A stretch of 64,000 nt of DNA from Galeruca laticollis (GCA_963921935.1 OY998180.1:87293139-87357138), one strand, 5' to 3'. Positions 14,154 through 25,838 are shown, numbered from the stretch's first letter. Notes: a model not told the origin generated them from the sequence alone. Numbers and translations: made by a program.

Positions 14154-15977
14154 ATGGATTTGAGAAATAGAAAATTGACGGAACATGGCAATAATAATGC
14201 AGATGAATCGTTAGAAAAGGTTGAAACACAGCATGAAAGATCACTGGATGTGTACACAAGTAACACTAACGAGGAAGAACAAATTGATTCAGATAGAGGG
14301 GATGGAAATCAAGAAGAGTTACATGAAAGACCAGTGGATTGGACAGTAATATTAACACATATTCAAAATATGGGACAACGAATGGAAGAGATGAAGCAAG
14401 ACCTGAAACAGGATAGTAATAACAAGTTTGAAGATTTGAAACGGGATAATCAAAATATGAAAGAGGAAATGACCAAGAAATTGGAAGAGCAAGGAAAGGA
14501 AATTCGTAAGATTAGGAATGATACCATTCAAATCAGAAAAGACATAACAGAACAAGAGAACAAATTGAGGCAAGAGATTGTTGAAAATGGGTTAAAAATT
14601 AGGAACGAATTGGAGAAAATAACGATGGAAATCAGACAAGATTTAGAAGGACAAATCAACCATACTCAAGATAAAATAGGGGACATACATAAAGAAGTAG
14701 AAACAATAGTATTGAGAGTGAATATTGAGTCCCAGGAAACACATGATAAAATACAAGAAATAAAAAATGGAATAGAAATGGTAGAACTAACATTAATGAA
14801 TGGAATGAAAGAAAACAAACAAGAACTAGAAAACAAGGTAGAACAGGTAGTTAGAGAAAACAAAGACACGATGGAGAGATTAAGGAAAAATATTGATGAC
14901 AATGGTATGAAAATGAATGTATTGGGATTGGGAAGAGAATATATCGGAGAACAACTAAGAGAAGAAATGTTAGCAAGGACAGAAGACAGAATAAAACAGA
15001 TTGAAGAAAAGCTGAAAAGAGAAATAGGAAATCGTCAAGTTGACAGAATTTTTATGAGTGGATGTGGAAGCCAAAATTTCATGAAATTTGATGGGGAAAT
15101 TAAGAGAATACATCCAAAAATATTTATTAGAAGTTTACGGAATAAAGTGAATATAAACGATCCTATTGACAATCTTAGAGAAGTGATAAGAGACAGTTTA
15201 GGAGGAAATGCATTATTATGGTTCAATAGTAGAGAATTTGGTATAAATAACTTCGAGGAATTTGAAAGTCAATTTATTAATTATTACTGGGGCGAGCATG
15301 CACAAACATTGGCACGAGAGCGATTGTATTTTGGAAAATATGATCACAATAGGGGAACTAGTTTGAATAATTATGCATTAGCAATGTTCAATGCAGCACA
15401 ACACTTAGAACCTCCTATGCGCGAAGAAGATTTAGTATTGTACATATCTAGACATTTCAGAAATGGTATGGCTGAAACCGTAGCTATCCAGGGTATTAAT
15501 ACAATGGATCAGTTCAGTAAATATCTTCAACGAATCGACAGAAATGTTACAAGGCCTTATGATAATAGTAACAGATCGGGTGGTTATAATAATAATTATA
15601 ATGGAAGGAATCAATTCCAGAATAGAAATGATACAAACAATTTTCAAAGAAACATAGATAATAATCAAAGAAATAATGAAGCTTACAGAAATAATAATGA
15701 TTATAATAGAAATGGCTACAATAATAATAACCGGAATAGGTCATACAACAATGATTATAGATATAATGGAGATTATAACCAAGGTAATCAGCAAAGGGAA
15801 AGATATCCTAGACAAGAAAAAAGAAATTCAGAACAAGACGGACAAAGGAATAACAGACATATTAATTGCAGTCGTACGGAAAGAAGTGAAGAGACACATG
15901 CACAAAGAAGAGAGAATATACAAGAAGATACAGCAGTAATGGGTCATAGAGAGGATACTTCGGAACAAAATTTTTAA
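14154..15977 (+). CDS. gag: Gypsy-2 Gag, 607 residues, intact
   Basis: The ATG at 14154 is the first in a frame that stays open to the TAA at 15975. Residues 1-60 are acidic. About 65-300 are a long charged coiled coil (many E/K heptads, NxMKEEM, KKLEEQGKEI). About 305-455 form a capsid-like block (MKFDGEIKRIHPKIF, LLWFNSREFG, FINYYWGE, YISRHFR). About 460-560 are rich in Asn, Arg and Tyr. It lacks the CCHC knuckle expected of most Gags, and the basic Asn/Arg-rich tail may bind RNA instead (inference). It also lacks the SAP-like N terminus of Gypsy-1 and Gypsy-3. It would form the particle that packages element RNA in the cytoplasm. Confidence 0.9.
   Translation: MDLRNRKLTEHGNNNADESLEKVETQHERSLDVYTSNTNEEEQIDSDRGDGNQEELHERPVDWTVILTHIQNMGQRMEEMKQDLKQDSNNKFEDLKRDNQNMKEEMTKKLEEQGKEIRKIRNDTIQIRKDITEQENKLRQEIVENGLKIRNELEKITMEIRQDLEGQINHTQDKIGDIHKEVETIVLRVNIESQETHDKIQEIKNGIEMVELTLMNGMKENKQELENKVEQVVRENKDTMERLRKNIDDNGMKMNVLGLGREYIGEQLREEMLARTEDRIKQIEEKLKREIGNRQVDRIFMSGCGSQNFMKFDGEIKRIHPKIFIRSLRNKVNINDPIDNLREVIRDSLGGNALLWFNSREFGINNFEEFESQFINYYWGEHAQTLARERLYFGKYDHNRGTSLNNYALAMFNAAQHLEPPMREEDLVLYISRHFRNGMAETVAIQGINTMDQFSKYLQRIDRNVTRPYDNSNRSGGYNNNYNGRNQFQNRNDTNNFQRNIDNNQRNNEAYRNNNDYNRNGYNNNNRNRSYNNDYRYNGDYNQGNQQRERYPRQEKRNSEQDGQRNNRHINCSRTERSEETHAQRRENIQEDTAVMGHREDTSEQNF
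15968..15974 (+). promoter_or_regulatory. Putative -1 frameshift site (AAATTTT)
   Basis: Reads A AAT TTT in the gag frame, next to the TAA stop at 15975. The -1 frame is open from here through the protease and reverse transcriptase. The position and heptamer match Gypsy-1. Confidence 0.75.
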
Positions 15978-17620
15978 TTGAGCACAGTCCAAAAGCAAAG
16001 AATATATTAGTATGTAACTATGAACACCCACGGGAATTTATAAAACTCAATGAACAAGTATCAAATGAAAATCAAGTAGAATTAATAATTTTTAACACGT
16101 ATATTCAAAATCATAAAATAAAAATCTTAATAGATACAGGTTCAGAAGCATCATTAATTAACCAGAAAACCATAGATTTATTAGAAGATATCGCAGTAAA
16201 TATTAGTAAAATACCAAAAATCAATCTAATAGGTGCAAATAACAAAAAGTTATGTGAAGTTAATAGAGTTGTTAATCTTGAAATAAATTTAAATAATGAA
16301 CAAAATATTGATTTACAGTTGTTAATTGTACCAGATATGGAGGTTGACATTGTCTTGAGAGCTGATGAATTGAGTAAAAATAAAACTATAATTGATTATG
16401 AACAAAGAAAGTTTAAACTAAATGAGAAATGGATAAGTTTTGATTTATGGGAAAACAACACAAACGTGATAAAAACATATCAAATAAATATGCATAAAAA
16501 TTATGAAAATTACAGTAGACAGAGTGATAATGATTTATGTAGGGGGAATAAAACTAATATAATTAATGATTATAATGAGATAATAAATGAATATAATGAT
16601 GGAATTGAAATTAATAATAGGGATGAATATAATAAAATAATAAACTGCCATGAGCAATATAGGGGGAACGTAATGTCATTGTTATTAAAACATAAAAAAT
16701 TAATCACTCCAGAAACTAGAGTAGCAAGTAACTATGTGCATAAGATTGAAGTTAAAAACATAGAAAGTTTTAAAAGCAAAGCTTATCCTATCCCATACAA
16801 ATACAAAACTGATATACAAAATGAAATTAAAAAATTGTTACATGATGGAATTATAGAAAAAAGTAATACTCAATTTATCAGTCCAATAGTTATCGTTAAA
16901 AAACGAAGTGGAGATCTTCGCATATGTTTAGATGCAAGAATAATAAATTCGTATACGATTCCACAATATGAGGCACCATTAACTGTGGATGCCATACTGG
17001 GTAGAATCACTAAAGCTAAAATATTTACTAAAATCGACTTGAAACATAGCTTCTGGTTAATTCCGTTACACAAAGAATCTAGAAAATACACAGGTTTTAT
17101 GATCGATGGGGTTGTTTATTCTTTTGCTGTAGTGCCATTTGGACTACAAAGTGCTTGTGCGGCACTCGTTAAAGCGTTACATGAAATACTAAACAGATAT
17201 GGGATGTTTTGTCTTCATTATGTGGACGACATATTAATATTTTCTGAAGATGATGATCAGCATTCAAAACATCTTCAAACAGTAGTGGAAGCTCTTGATA
17301 AGGCAGGTCTGAAAATAAATTTAGAGAAATGTCAGTTTTTCCAAAAACAGGTCACTTATTTAGGATTCAAAATTAGTCATACAGGAATCTCAATGGATCC
17401 AGAAAGAGTAGAAATAATCAAGAATTATACAAGACCATATAATCTGAAGACATTGAGAGGATTCTTGGGAATGATAAACTATTTCAAAAAATTAATTCCA
17501 AATCTATCTGAAAAGGAATTACCGTTAATAGAATTATTGCACAAAGGAGTTAAGTGGAACTGGGATGAAACGAGGGAAACATCATTTCAAGAAATAAAGG
17601 TAGCATTAAGAAATGCATAA
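15971..17620 (+). CDS. pol: Gypsy-2 truncated Pol (protease and reverse transcriptase)
   Basis: Open without a stop in the -1 frame from the gag end. The aspartic protease motif DTGSEASLI lies near 16135. The reverse transcriptase (about 16690-17560) has LRICLDAR, KIDLKHSFWL, FAVVPFGLQSA, the catalytic YVDD near 17219 and LGFKIS. The frame ends with the first residues of the RNase H linker (VKWNWDE...) and a TAA at 17618. A normal pol has about 700 further residues of RNase H and integrase, which are missing by deletion. The first ATG (16319) lies inside the protease, so expression by frameshift is far more likely than separate initiation. Confidence 0.85.
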   Translation, partial: FLIEHSPKAKNILVCNYEHPREFIKLNEQVSNENQVELIIFNTYIQNHKIKILIDTGSEASLINQKTIDLLEDIAVNISKIPKINLIGANNKKLCEVNRVVNLEINLNNEQNIDLQLLIVPDMEVDIVLRADELSKNKTIIDYEQRKFKLNEKWISFDLWENNTNVIKTYQINMHKNYENYSRQSDNDLCRGNKTNIINDYNEIINEYNDGIEINNRDEYNKIINCHEQYRGNVMSLLLKHKKLITPETRVASNYVHKIEVKNIESFKSKAYPIPYKYKTDIQNEIKKLLHDGIIEKSNTQFISPIVIVKKRSGDLRICLDARIINSYTIPQYEAPLTVDAILGRITKAKIFTKIDLKHSFWLIPLHKESRKYTGFMIDGVVYSFAVVPFGLQSACAALVKALHEILNRYGMFCLHYVDDILIFSEDDDQHSKHLQTVVEALDKAGLKINLEKCQFFQKQVTYLGFKISHTGISMDPERVEIIKNYTRPYNLKTLRGFLGMINYFKKLIPNLSEKELPLIELLHKGVKWNWDETRETSFQEIKVALRNA

Positions 17621-17731
17621 TGATAAAATAAGGGGAATCTTCAATATAAATCAAATTTACAAATATTATGTAGAGAACTAAAAATATAAAATTTTCTCCT
17701 TATTTCACAAGTTTTGAAATAAGTCAAAAAT

Positions 17732-17743
17732 TTTAGGGGAAAA
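17732..17743 (+). other. Gypsy-2 polypurine tract
   Basis: TTTAGGGGAAAA next to the 3' LTR start. The tract was kept when the 3' half of pol was lost, so plus-strand priming could still work. Confidence 0.7.
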
Positions 17744-19431
17744 TTATACTGGTTTGAAATGAGCACCTTGAATCTATTTTTTTGAATGCATTGACGTTGT
17801 GACGGAACTAATAAGGCTGCTGATATTCGGATTTACGTTTAGAATAAAATTTATACTGTCCGTAATATTATTTGGCTTATCGATATATATCAGACCAACT
17901 TCAATCATAATGTTGGATGGAGAAATTGATTTGATACCGTTTAATTACTTAATTTTGTATCCGAATGATAGTGTCTTTAAATTTTTGGGTTATGTGCAGT
18001 TCAGCTATTACAAACTTAATAGAATTATAAAAAATACTTGCTTTCAATTTTTAACAATTTTTATTTAAAATGATTATCAACGTGAAGTACTGAGAAATAT
18101 ACAAATACTTGGTAAATGTACAAGATGACCTGACTAGTGTTTTAATGTGACATTAAGTTGATAATTCTATAATATATAATGTCAAAAGTTTAGGAACTGT
18201 CACATAGGAGAGAATTGTTTGGTTATATATCACAGTGACATAGATGTCAAAAAAGTCTATGGAAATGAATAATGCAACAAATCGAAAGAGAAGCAGAAAT
18301 CACAGAACTTTATATTTATTGTGTCAGGAAATATATGAATTTTGTTGTTGAGTAAATAAAGCTATTATTTAGGAATTAGAAAATAGGAATAGAGGATAGT
18401 TTATGTGAAGGAATAATAATAATTTGGTAGAAATAACATTTTAAAAGGACACAAACACAATTTAAAAAAATTAACACTTAAGCATTAGAATCAGCACACA
18501 TATGATTAGGGCATAGCAACAAAAAACAAGGAAGTTTGTTGATGAAGAAAATGAAAGGGTATGACATATTGGAGAAATGATAAGAAATTTTAGATAAAAA
18601 AATATCAAAATTGTATAAAAGAGTCCTGAATGAACAGTAGAAGCGGCAAATAAAAATATATAAGAAGGAATATTATAAAGAAGCTACATATAAAAATATA
18701 TAAAATAACAATTATTGGAGTCCCGGCAGTTCTGTATGGTGTGGTTTTCAAAGGCAGCACTTCAAGAAGGAGTATTAGTGGGGTAGTGAGGACCAGGTTA
18801 GTTTTTTTTGTCTTTGTTGGTACCAACATTTATGTTAAAGATATAAAACAGATTTGATAAAAGTAATTACATAAACATTAGTACTTACGCATTGCTATTT
18901 AACGTTTATAATTCATCGCTTTGTTTCTTTGTTCCAATTTAGTACTTGCGCATTTCTATTTAACGTTTATAAATTTCGACTTCTCAACTTTTATATTAGC
19001 ATAAGACATTTCATCACTTCGTTCCTTTGTTCAAATTTATAATACATATTTTCTGACCAATACAAACTAGTTCATATTAAATATTATTGAAATCATTGTT
19101 TTATTAAATATCATTTCAACGGATACGAACTGACATCTGTTATTACTGTGAGATCTGGAATCGACTATTCTTATGAGAAATTTTAACCATAGGCGCACCA
19201 AATGATATAAAAAAATATTAAAAATTGTTTGAATGAATAAAAGATAAAATATTGGAGATAAAGTGTAAAAATAACTGGAACCCAAAAAGTAGATAGAGTA
19301 TCTCATTCTCTCCGCATAAATAAATACATAAAATTTTTCTTTTTCTTTTAATGAGCTAGCCACACTAAAATTTAATAAGTCAAAATAGTATTACAATAAT
19401 ATTAAAAATTCCTCTTATACACACAAGTATT

Positions 19432-19435
<4 letters not shown>
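17744..19435 (+). repeat. Gypsy-2 3' LTR
   Basis: Uninterrupted copy of the 5' LTR. It shows the empty site of the MITE near 18480-18492. Confidence 0.9.

Positions 19436-19491
<56 letters not shown>
19436..19491. repeat. (TA)n microsatellite, right target of Gypsy-2
   Basis: Pure TA starting at the last base of the LTR. Confidence 0.95.
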
Positions 19492-19494
<3 letters not shown>

Positions 19495-21222
19495 TTATTT
19501 AAATAATAACTATTATATGGCGTCATTCCATTTTGTGTTTGTTTGATACTGACAGCAGTGATGATTTCACCACAATTCCTCTTAAAATTAAGGAATTAGC
19601 AATTGAATATACGTTGTTTTGTTTTTTATTTGATAGTCAAGGATAAAGTATAGTCTAAAACACGGGTGGAATTCGAAATTCTATTCTCGAAGAACCGTTT
19701 CCTTCGCCTATGGTTCTGGATACATATCTTCCTAGTCGTGTAGAATTTTGCTTATTCCACCATTGATATAGAATATACTATTTCCTACGCCAATATCAGT
19801 AAAAAATGACAATTGTCAACATATACTTGACTTGGAAGAGCACAACTCGTAAATGTTTGCAACACATTATACAATTTCGATAAATTGCTTAATATCTTGT
19901 GACATCTCAACAATTTCAGTAGAAGCTTTTTTCTTCTCAATGAATTCCAGACGTAACATTATCACTATATAATACAGTTTTACTAGTGTAGTATCTACTT
20001 ATAATAAACCAAGATGATACTGAATTAACTTAACCACATAATGTAAAGACCGCACTGGAACGGTAACTCCTTAGTCTCAAAAAGAGATATCTTTATAATT
20101 CCCTCAATGGAATTACCTTGTCCAGCCTTGATTAAAGGCAGCTTTCAGAGAGTATCCGTCTTTCCCTTTTTGAAAAGTCGCTTCAATAAAAATTAGACTA
20201 ATTTATTCGTATTGCCAAAAGGGCTCTAGTCAGCATCTTGTAATTATAACAAGAGACTAGATTTAATTATAACTTTGAGGCTTTTGAAAGACGTCAATAA
20301 ATAATTGATTAGCCGTTGGCAGTCATTTCGAAATACAAATAACTTAGAATTTCAATAAATTGTTTTCGCTGTTCCAAAAATTGGGTCAAGTTAACTTTTA
20401 TGAAAAACAAAAATACTGAAAATACAAGTAGATGTGAAACTCTTTCAAAGCCAATTCAATGGAGATTATTTAAATGGATAAGATATCACCTGGCTGCCGA
20501 GAATTTGTAGTCTGTGTATATGATAGCATGCCTAGAATCTTCTTATCCTTTTACTTTGTGTGAAGTTTCTAGACATGTAATGCAAACGTTCTTTTTAAAA
20601 CTAATATTATTGACATTCTGATGAAATTATGGAAGACACGTTATCATCAATAATAATAACCTCAAGTGATCCCATTAAATAAACCACGCATTTTCCAATA
20701 ACTCTGAGAACTTCGCTCAAAAAATATAAAACAAATCCCTATTGGCGTTACCGTCTCAGAAGTTTTCTCTTTTCTACTAGTTTTGTTGTTTTTCTACCGT
20801 ACTATCGCAGTTGAACATTCCCATGCGACAAGCAAGGAAACTAAAATGATGACTGACCGAACATCGCGTTTTCTTCAGGATAACGTTCGGAGAAACGGGC
20901 ATCATATTGACGTAGTGCCCCTAGGTAGCAATTCTTTGTGACCTGAATATTTCTCTTTTTCTCCGGCGGGCATTCATTTCTACGCAACTTTGACAAATAC
21001 GTAGTGATGACAAAAGACGGCGTTCTGTGAATATATTCTTTATGGAGGTAGTGTACTTTTATTACAAATTTTTATTATCGCTATGCTGTTTGGACATGAA
21101 ATGAAAAATTGGATTAATAATCACTGAGGCCACTTTTACCTGGCAGCCACTGTAAACTCTGATTACTAATTTTATTCTCCCCTTTCACTATATGTTGCTT
21201 CCACGTCAGTTTATGAGTATTT

Positions 21223-21226
<4 letters not shown>
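19492..21226. other. Unassigned sequence between TA tracts
   Basis: 1.7 kb without an open frame of note. It is less AT-rich than its surroundings and contains some longer mixed words, but I see no domain, no copy elsewhere in the window and no terminal repeats. It is the best candidate in the window for unique host intergenic DNA, or for an old unrecognised repeat. Confidence 0.4.
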
Positions 21227-21291
<65 letters not shown>

Positions 21292-21317
21292 CATATATAT
21301 AAATATATATATATATA
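21227..21317. repeat. (TA)n microsatellite, interrupted
   Basis: TA tract with repeated CATATATATAAATA interruptions. Confidence 0.95.
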
Positions 21318-21545
21318 GTTTCGCTTTTTTTGGTTCTTGGTCTTTTTTATTTAATTATATATTGTTTATTTTGTATTCTTGTGATTGAAAACCATTTTTA
21401 AAGACATTTAACTAGCAGTTAATACATTTTTATTTAACGTTTCGGTCTTTCCATGACCTTCATCAGAAATAAAATTTTTGTTAAAACTAAAACAAATGGT
21501 AAAAGTTAAAAAAAGAATCTTAATAGCAGAACAAATAGGTCGAAG
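21318..21545 (-). mobile_element. PLE-A terminal repeat, solo
   Basis: Matches the PLE-A terminal repeats at 25839-26205, 32082-32320 and 34141-34343, in reverse orientation. It contains a hammerhead-like core. Its inner end (GAACAAATAGGTCGAAGG) joins directly to the truncated integrase pseudogene, so it marks the left limit of the inverted duplication. Confidence 0.75.
21423..21466 (-). ncRNA. Hammerhead-ribozyme-like motif, PLE-A
   Basis: On the minus strand: CTGATGA, stem II AGGTC/loop/AGACC with an extra A pair context, GAAA, then ACGT...ATGT as a 4-bp helix III and a GTA cleavage triplet. All core bases are present. Helix I pairing is not obvious by eye. Confidence 0.65.
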
Positions 21546-21840
21546 GTAAGATTGTAACCAACTCATCATCAGTTACATAATACTGGATATTTGTTTCTCC
21601 TGGTTTTAATCGCACAATCAACTTTTCTTCATCACTAACTTTTAAAATGTCAAAACGTTTTAAACGTCTGTAGTCCAAAGGTGTACTACACTTACTTTTA
21701 CCAGAAATTACTTCAGAAACCATTTTAGACTACTTTTCTTGTGAAAAATAAAAACAATTGTCTTCTCGTTTACTTCCAATTGAGGCATGTAACTTTTCAG
21801 AAAACTTATCACCACGATTCACTGTAGTAGCCATTGAATA
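21546..21840 (-). pseudogene. KRABA2/Ginger-like integrase, N-terminal fragment, left arm
   Basis: The minus-strand frame starts at ATG near 21832. It shows the N-terminal region typical of integrase proteins annotated as KRAB-A domain-containing protein 2-like (LDYRRLKRFDILKV, EKLIVRLKPGE, IQYYVTDDEL). A TAG after FSQEK at the same place as in the right-arm copy breaks it. It is cut off at 21546 by the PLE-A terminal repeat, before the catalytic core. Confidence 0.6.
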
Positions 21841-22362
<522 letters not shown>

Positions 22363-22377
22363 ATATAATTCATCTAC

Positions 22378-22423
22378 TACACTTTATTTAACTTTTCGGC
22401 TGATTTTTTAGCCTTTTTCAAAA
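22378..22423 (-). ncRNA. Degenerate hammerhead-like motif, PLE-B left
   Basis: Minus strand: TTTGAAAAA in place of CTGATGA, stem GGCT/AGCC, then GAAAAGT where the right-arm copy has GAAACGT. Probably inactive. Confidence 0.4.
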
Positions 22424-22788
22424 ACAAGTTATTGGGAACAAAAAATTTTTTATCCACATAGTGGGAACGTCACATTTGAAATTAATTTATAAAATAACTT
22501 CACATACACAAAACAGTGACTTCATGATTGTTTATGAATTAGGGTCATGAGGAGTAACATGATTGCCATCTGTGACAGGTAGGTTACAGTTGAAATCCAA
22601 GGGCTACAGAAAGGAGTAAATCTCACTCAAGTGATCTATGTCTGTTTTTTTATTATTGACATTATTAAATTGTGAAATAAAAGCCATTTCTAAGAATGAT
22701 CTCTTAGTTTTGTTTGACTCTATAGCCTACACCTTTACAGCTTCAAAATTCATATTACGCGCACCGTTCAGGGTGTAATCTGCAGTCG

Positions 22789-24018
22789 ATAGGAGCCCCC
22801 ACTGAAAGCATTTCACAGTCTTGTTCAGGAATCCTGACTGACGCTTATGATTATGACAATGTTTATTTCATTAAAGATTCATTTGAAGTCTCGGACAAGT
22901 TTAATAATTTTACAATTCCAGATAATTATGTTCTGGCCAGTTTGGATGTGGTCTCGTTGTTCAGTAATGTTTATCTTGATGCTTGCTTGAGAGCAATCTA
23001 TAAGAGTTGGGAACGTATTAGTGTCTATTGCTCCATCCAGAAGGACGCCTTTTTAAACTTAATAGTTTTTCTCTTTGATAATACTCATTTTACTTTAAAT
23101 AACAAAATTTATAAACAAACTTTTCGCGCACCTATGGGTTCTTCCATTTCTCCTCTCTTAGCAGCATATGTCATGGACGATTTGCTAGATACTGTCATTC
23201 CGGTACTTTCTTTCACAAATTTTTCATTAGGAAATATGTAAATGATATTATTGTGGCACTTCCTAGACGAGGCATAGATGAAATTTTTGAGACAGTTCAC
23301 AATTGAAAAAGAAGACAACGACAATTCCGTGCCATTTTTGGACACTAAGTTCATTGGAACTAATAATACGATTATTATAGATTGGTACAGGAAACCTTGC
23401 AGTTCTGGTAGATATTTAAATTTCCATTCCTACCACAAGCATTCTATGAAGGTGAATTTAGTTAAACAAGTGAAACAAAGAGTTCTGAGAATTTCAAAAA
23501 ATATCTTTCGTAATGAGAATCTTACCGTTTTGTTCAACCTTTTCTTTGATAACTCCTATCCGAGAACTTTACTTAATAAATTATTATTTAGCACATCTAA
23601 TACCGTGGACTTGCTGACTGATGATAGCCATCCTAATGTGGCCCAAATGGATGTTGGCTCTGCTAGTCCAATTTTCGCTTCTCTACCATACATAAGAGAC
23701 ATAACTCCGAGACTTGCCAGATTGTTCCGGACATATGGTAACTTCAAAATTGCTAATAAAACGGCACTAACAATTAGATCAATTTTCACTAAAGTGAAAG
23801 ATAAAAGTCCATTGACTTCCCTTACTAATGTTTTGTACAGCATTCCATGTAGGGACTGTGATAAACAATATATTTGTCAGACTTTAAGGTCACTTTCAAG
23901 CCGTATTGTCTCACATGAGAGCGACTGCAGATCACACCCTGAACGGTGCGGGTTAGCTAATCACGTTCATTCTCTGGACCAAACAAAACTAAGAGATCAT
24001 TCTCAGAAATGGCTCTAA
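22789..24018 (+). pseudogene. PLE-B reverse transcriptase and GIY-YIG endonuclease, left copy
   Basis: The plus-strand frame has the Penelope reverse transcriptase motifs SLDVVSLFSNV, FRAPMGSSISPLLAAYVMDDL and (after a one-base frame change near 23222) KYVNDIIV, where the family normally has YVDD. A second frame change near 23280 comes with loss of a short segment before FTIEKEDN. The thumb (SLPYIRDITPRLARLF) and a GIY-YIG module follow (VLYSIPCRDC...YICQT), where the usual Gly of YIGQT is Cys. It is 5' truncated inside the reverse transcriptase. The lost Asp and the deletion are shared with the right-arm copy, so both were dead before they were duplicated. Confidence 0.85.
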
Positions 24019-24040
24019 TTTCACAATTTAATAATATATA

Positions 24041-24905
24041 TGGGCTATTCACTCCTGTCAGAGTGGTGGCCGCTGTTTTGAGCTCTTAGACTTCTTTATT
24101 TGCGGGGAATCACTCCACGTTTTTCTTGTTTTTTTCCTATATATTGTCGTGTCTTTTTGCTTTTTCTTTTATCTTGTTCCATTTTTTCCGGTCCTTTATA
24201 TATGTTTTCCGATCTCTTATATCCAGTTTTTTCATATCTTCCTTAATTTGATCTTTTCATCTTGTCTTCGGTCTTCCTTTTGGCCTTGCTACTGGAGGTA
24301 TCCAATTACCTATTCTTCTTAGTATTGTTGTCGGCTCCCTTCTGAGTACGTGTCCGTACCATTTTAATCGTTGGGCTCTTATGAACTTTACAACATCCTG
24401 TCCTTCCATTTTTTGTCTAATTTCATTCATCATACTCCTGAAGTCGCCCTCTTCTGTTCTGACTGGTCCAAAAAGATTCCTCAATATTTTCCTTTCGGCT
24501 CTCCTTAAAGATTCTTCGTTTTTATTTGTCAAGGAGATTGCCTCTGCGGCATATGTCATTGTTGGTCTGATAGCGGCTTTATACAGTCTCAATTTGGTGG
24601 TTTTGGTTAGATGTTTATCTTTAAGACGTTTGCTATATTTCCAGTATGCTTTGATTCCTGCTTTTACCCTTTCTGCCACCTCTATATTTCTGTCGTTCTT
24701 CTCATTTATCGTAACGCCTAAGTATTTGAAATTTGCTACTTTTTTAAACTTGTAGTTCTGTACTGTGATTTATTTTATACTCTCTGTTGTCTCCCTGCTG
24801 GCTAGCATATATTTAGTTTTTTCTGGGTTTATCTCCAGACCTCTGTTTTTTTGCTTCTTCGATCAGGTCACCTAGCATTTTATCCTCATGACACTACCTC
24901 ATGAC
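24041..24905 (-). pseudogene. RTE-like LINE fragment, reverse transcriptase C terminus
   Basis: The minus strand shows the end of a LINE reverse transcriptase: LYKAAIRPTMTYAAE, then LRRAERKILRNLFG and LKWYGHVLRRE in the open frame 24257-24679. Upstream codons at 24680-24905 match the palm-thumb region (YLGVTINEKNDR) with a frameshift and a stop. The same type of C terminus ends the LINE at 45570-49506. Catalytic motifs and the endonuclease are missing. It is absent from the right arm. Confidence 0.8.
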
Positions 24906-25022
24906 ACTACCCTAATTGCAGAAACTTAATATCTTAACAACTTTTATAAGCTGGTGGTAGATGTACCCAACAATATATATGTTACATAATTGTTGTATTA
25001 CTTTAATGATTACTATATTATT

Positions 25023-25024
<2 letters not shown>
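24906..25024. other. Short unassigned link with a 15-base tandem repeat
   Basis: CTCATGACACTACC occurs twice in tandem at 24888-24912. The rest is AT-rich and has no copy in the right arm. Confidence 0.5.

Positions 25025-25090
<66 letters not shown>
25025..25090. repeat. (TA)n microsatellite
   Basis: Left boundary of PLE-C. It corresponds to 35052-35117 in the right arm, where it joins PLE-B directly. Confidence 0.95.
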
Positions 25091-25093
<3 letters not shown>

Positions 25094-25772
25094 TATCTGG
25101 TGGGTGTTCTCGATATCTTCCACAGTGTACGTCTTATTGTTTACAACTCTCTCATATACGAGAATAAGAAGGTTATCTCCTCTCCTTCTTTCTTATGAAT
25201 GGAAGATTGACCCCCTCTACATCCTTCTATTCCATCTTAGACGATAACTAACACATCAGAGGCCATTATCACAATGGGTACATAATCTGATTTCAAACTA
25301 ACTTGTTTCAGTTGGCAGCATTGTTCTGTCAACTAATCCATCCCATTTAGAGGGAAAATATATCATTTCCTGGCCGGCTTTCAACAAAAAAGTACTCGTT
25401 TTCGTTAGGACCGCAAAATGGTGGTAGGTGTTGGCTTTTTAGTCAATTTTAATGTGATTGTTTAATGTGAACCATCGTAATTAACTAGTTTATACTTTTA
25501 TTATCCGTAGTTCATTTCGATATAACATAATGGATTCTGACCTCAACTTGGAGGTAAGTACACACCTATTGTGGATCCTTCTCCTTTTATATTTCTCTTG
25601 TGGACTACAATATCTAACTGCTGTTTTTTCATTTAAGTCTCCCTGTTGATGAGGACAATTATCCTCGAAAGCTTGGAAATTTTCCGTTGAGAGTACACTT
25701 TATTCCGTTTTTCTAGCTGCAATTCCCCAATATTCACCAGTTTTATTCCTAACAGTCAGCAAAGACTATCCT

Positions 25773-25773
<1 letters not shown>
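25091..25773 (+). mobile_element. PLE-C 3' fragment, left copy
   Basis: Nearly identical, inverted, to 34378-35051. It contains a hammerhead-like motif and ends GCTGCAATTCCCCAATATTCACC, close to the ends of PLE-D (GCTGCTACCCCAATATTT) and PLE-E (GCTGCAATCCCCAATA). No reverse transcriptase remains. The open frames running out of the TA tract are not convincing proteins. Confidence 0.65.
25646..25680 (+). ncRNA. Hammerhead-like motif, PLE-C left
   Basis: TTGATGA (first core C replaced by T), perfect stem II GAGGA/TCCTC around a short loop, then GAAA. Helix III could not be settled by eye. Confidence 0.55.

Positions 25774-25838
<65 letters not shown>
25774..25838. repeat. (TA)n microsatellite
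   Basis: Separates the PLE-C end from the PLE-A terminal foldback; the equivalent tract in the right arm is 34343-34377. Confidence 0.95.

Larger units (their letters stand above)
11863..19435 (+). mobile_element. Gypsy-2, recent LTR retrotransposon with deleted pol 3' half
   Basis: Two LTRs, a degenerate Lys-type primer site, an intact gag, a pol that stops after the reverse transcriptase, and a polypurine tract. After removing the MITE, both LTRs are about 1692 bases, and by eye I find only about four differences. RNase H and integrase are absent: the pol stop at 17620 lies only about 110 bases before the polypurine tract. This copy could move only with enzymes supplied from elsewhere. Confidence 0.9.
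22363..24040 (+). mobile_element. PLE-B, left-arm copy, with inverted head
   Basis: 22363-22788 is an inverted piece of the PLE-B 3' end: terminal repeat plus the C-terminal codons after the GIY-YIG domain, on the minus strand. From 22789 the plus strand carries reverse transcriptase and GIY-YIG sequence up to about 24018. The 3' terminal repeat is missing because a LINE fragment follows. Confidence 0.8.

Noticed and set aside
15432..15744. Antisense frames over the Asn-rich parts of gag (also 3877-4197)
   Set aside because: Ile/Tyr-rich shadows produced by AAT/AAC codon runs on the other strand.
11918..18068. Identical 89-codon frames at 11918-12187 and 17799-18068, and identical 98-codon frames at 13674-13970 and 19067-19363
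   Set aside because: Each pair lies at the same place in the two Gypsy-2 LTRs. Identity reflects LTR duplication, and composition is non-coding.
19492..21226. A spliced host gene in the 1.7-kb unassigned stretch
   Set aside because: No open stretch of useful length, no recognisable domain and no convincing splice-framed codons by eye.
22628..22790. A separate host exon suggested by short conserved-looking codons on the minus strand
   Set aside because: The codons match the C terminus of PLE-B in its inverted head and recur at 36226-36450.
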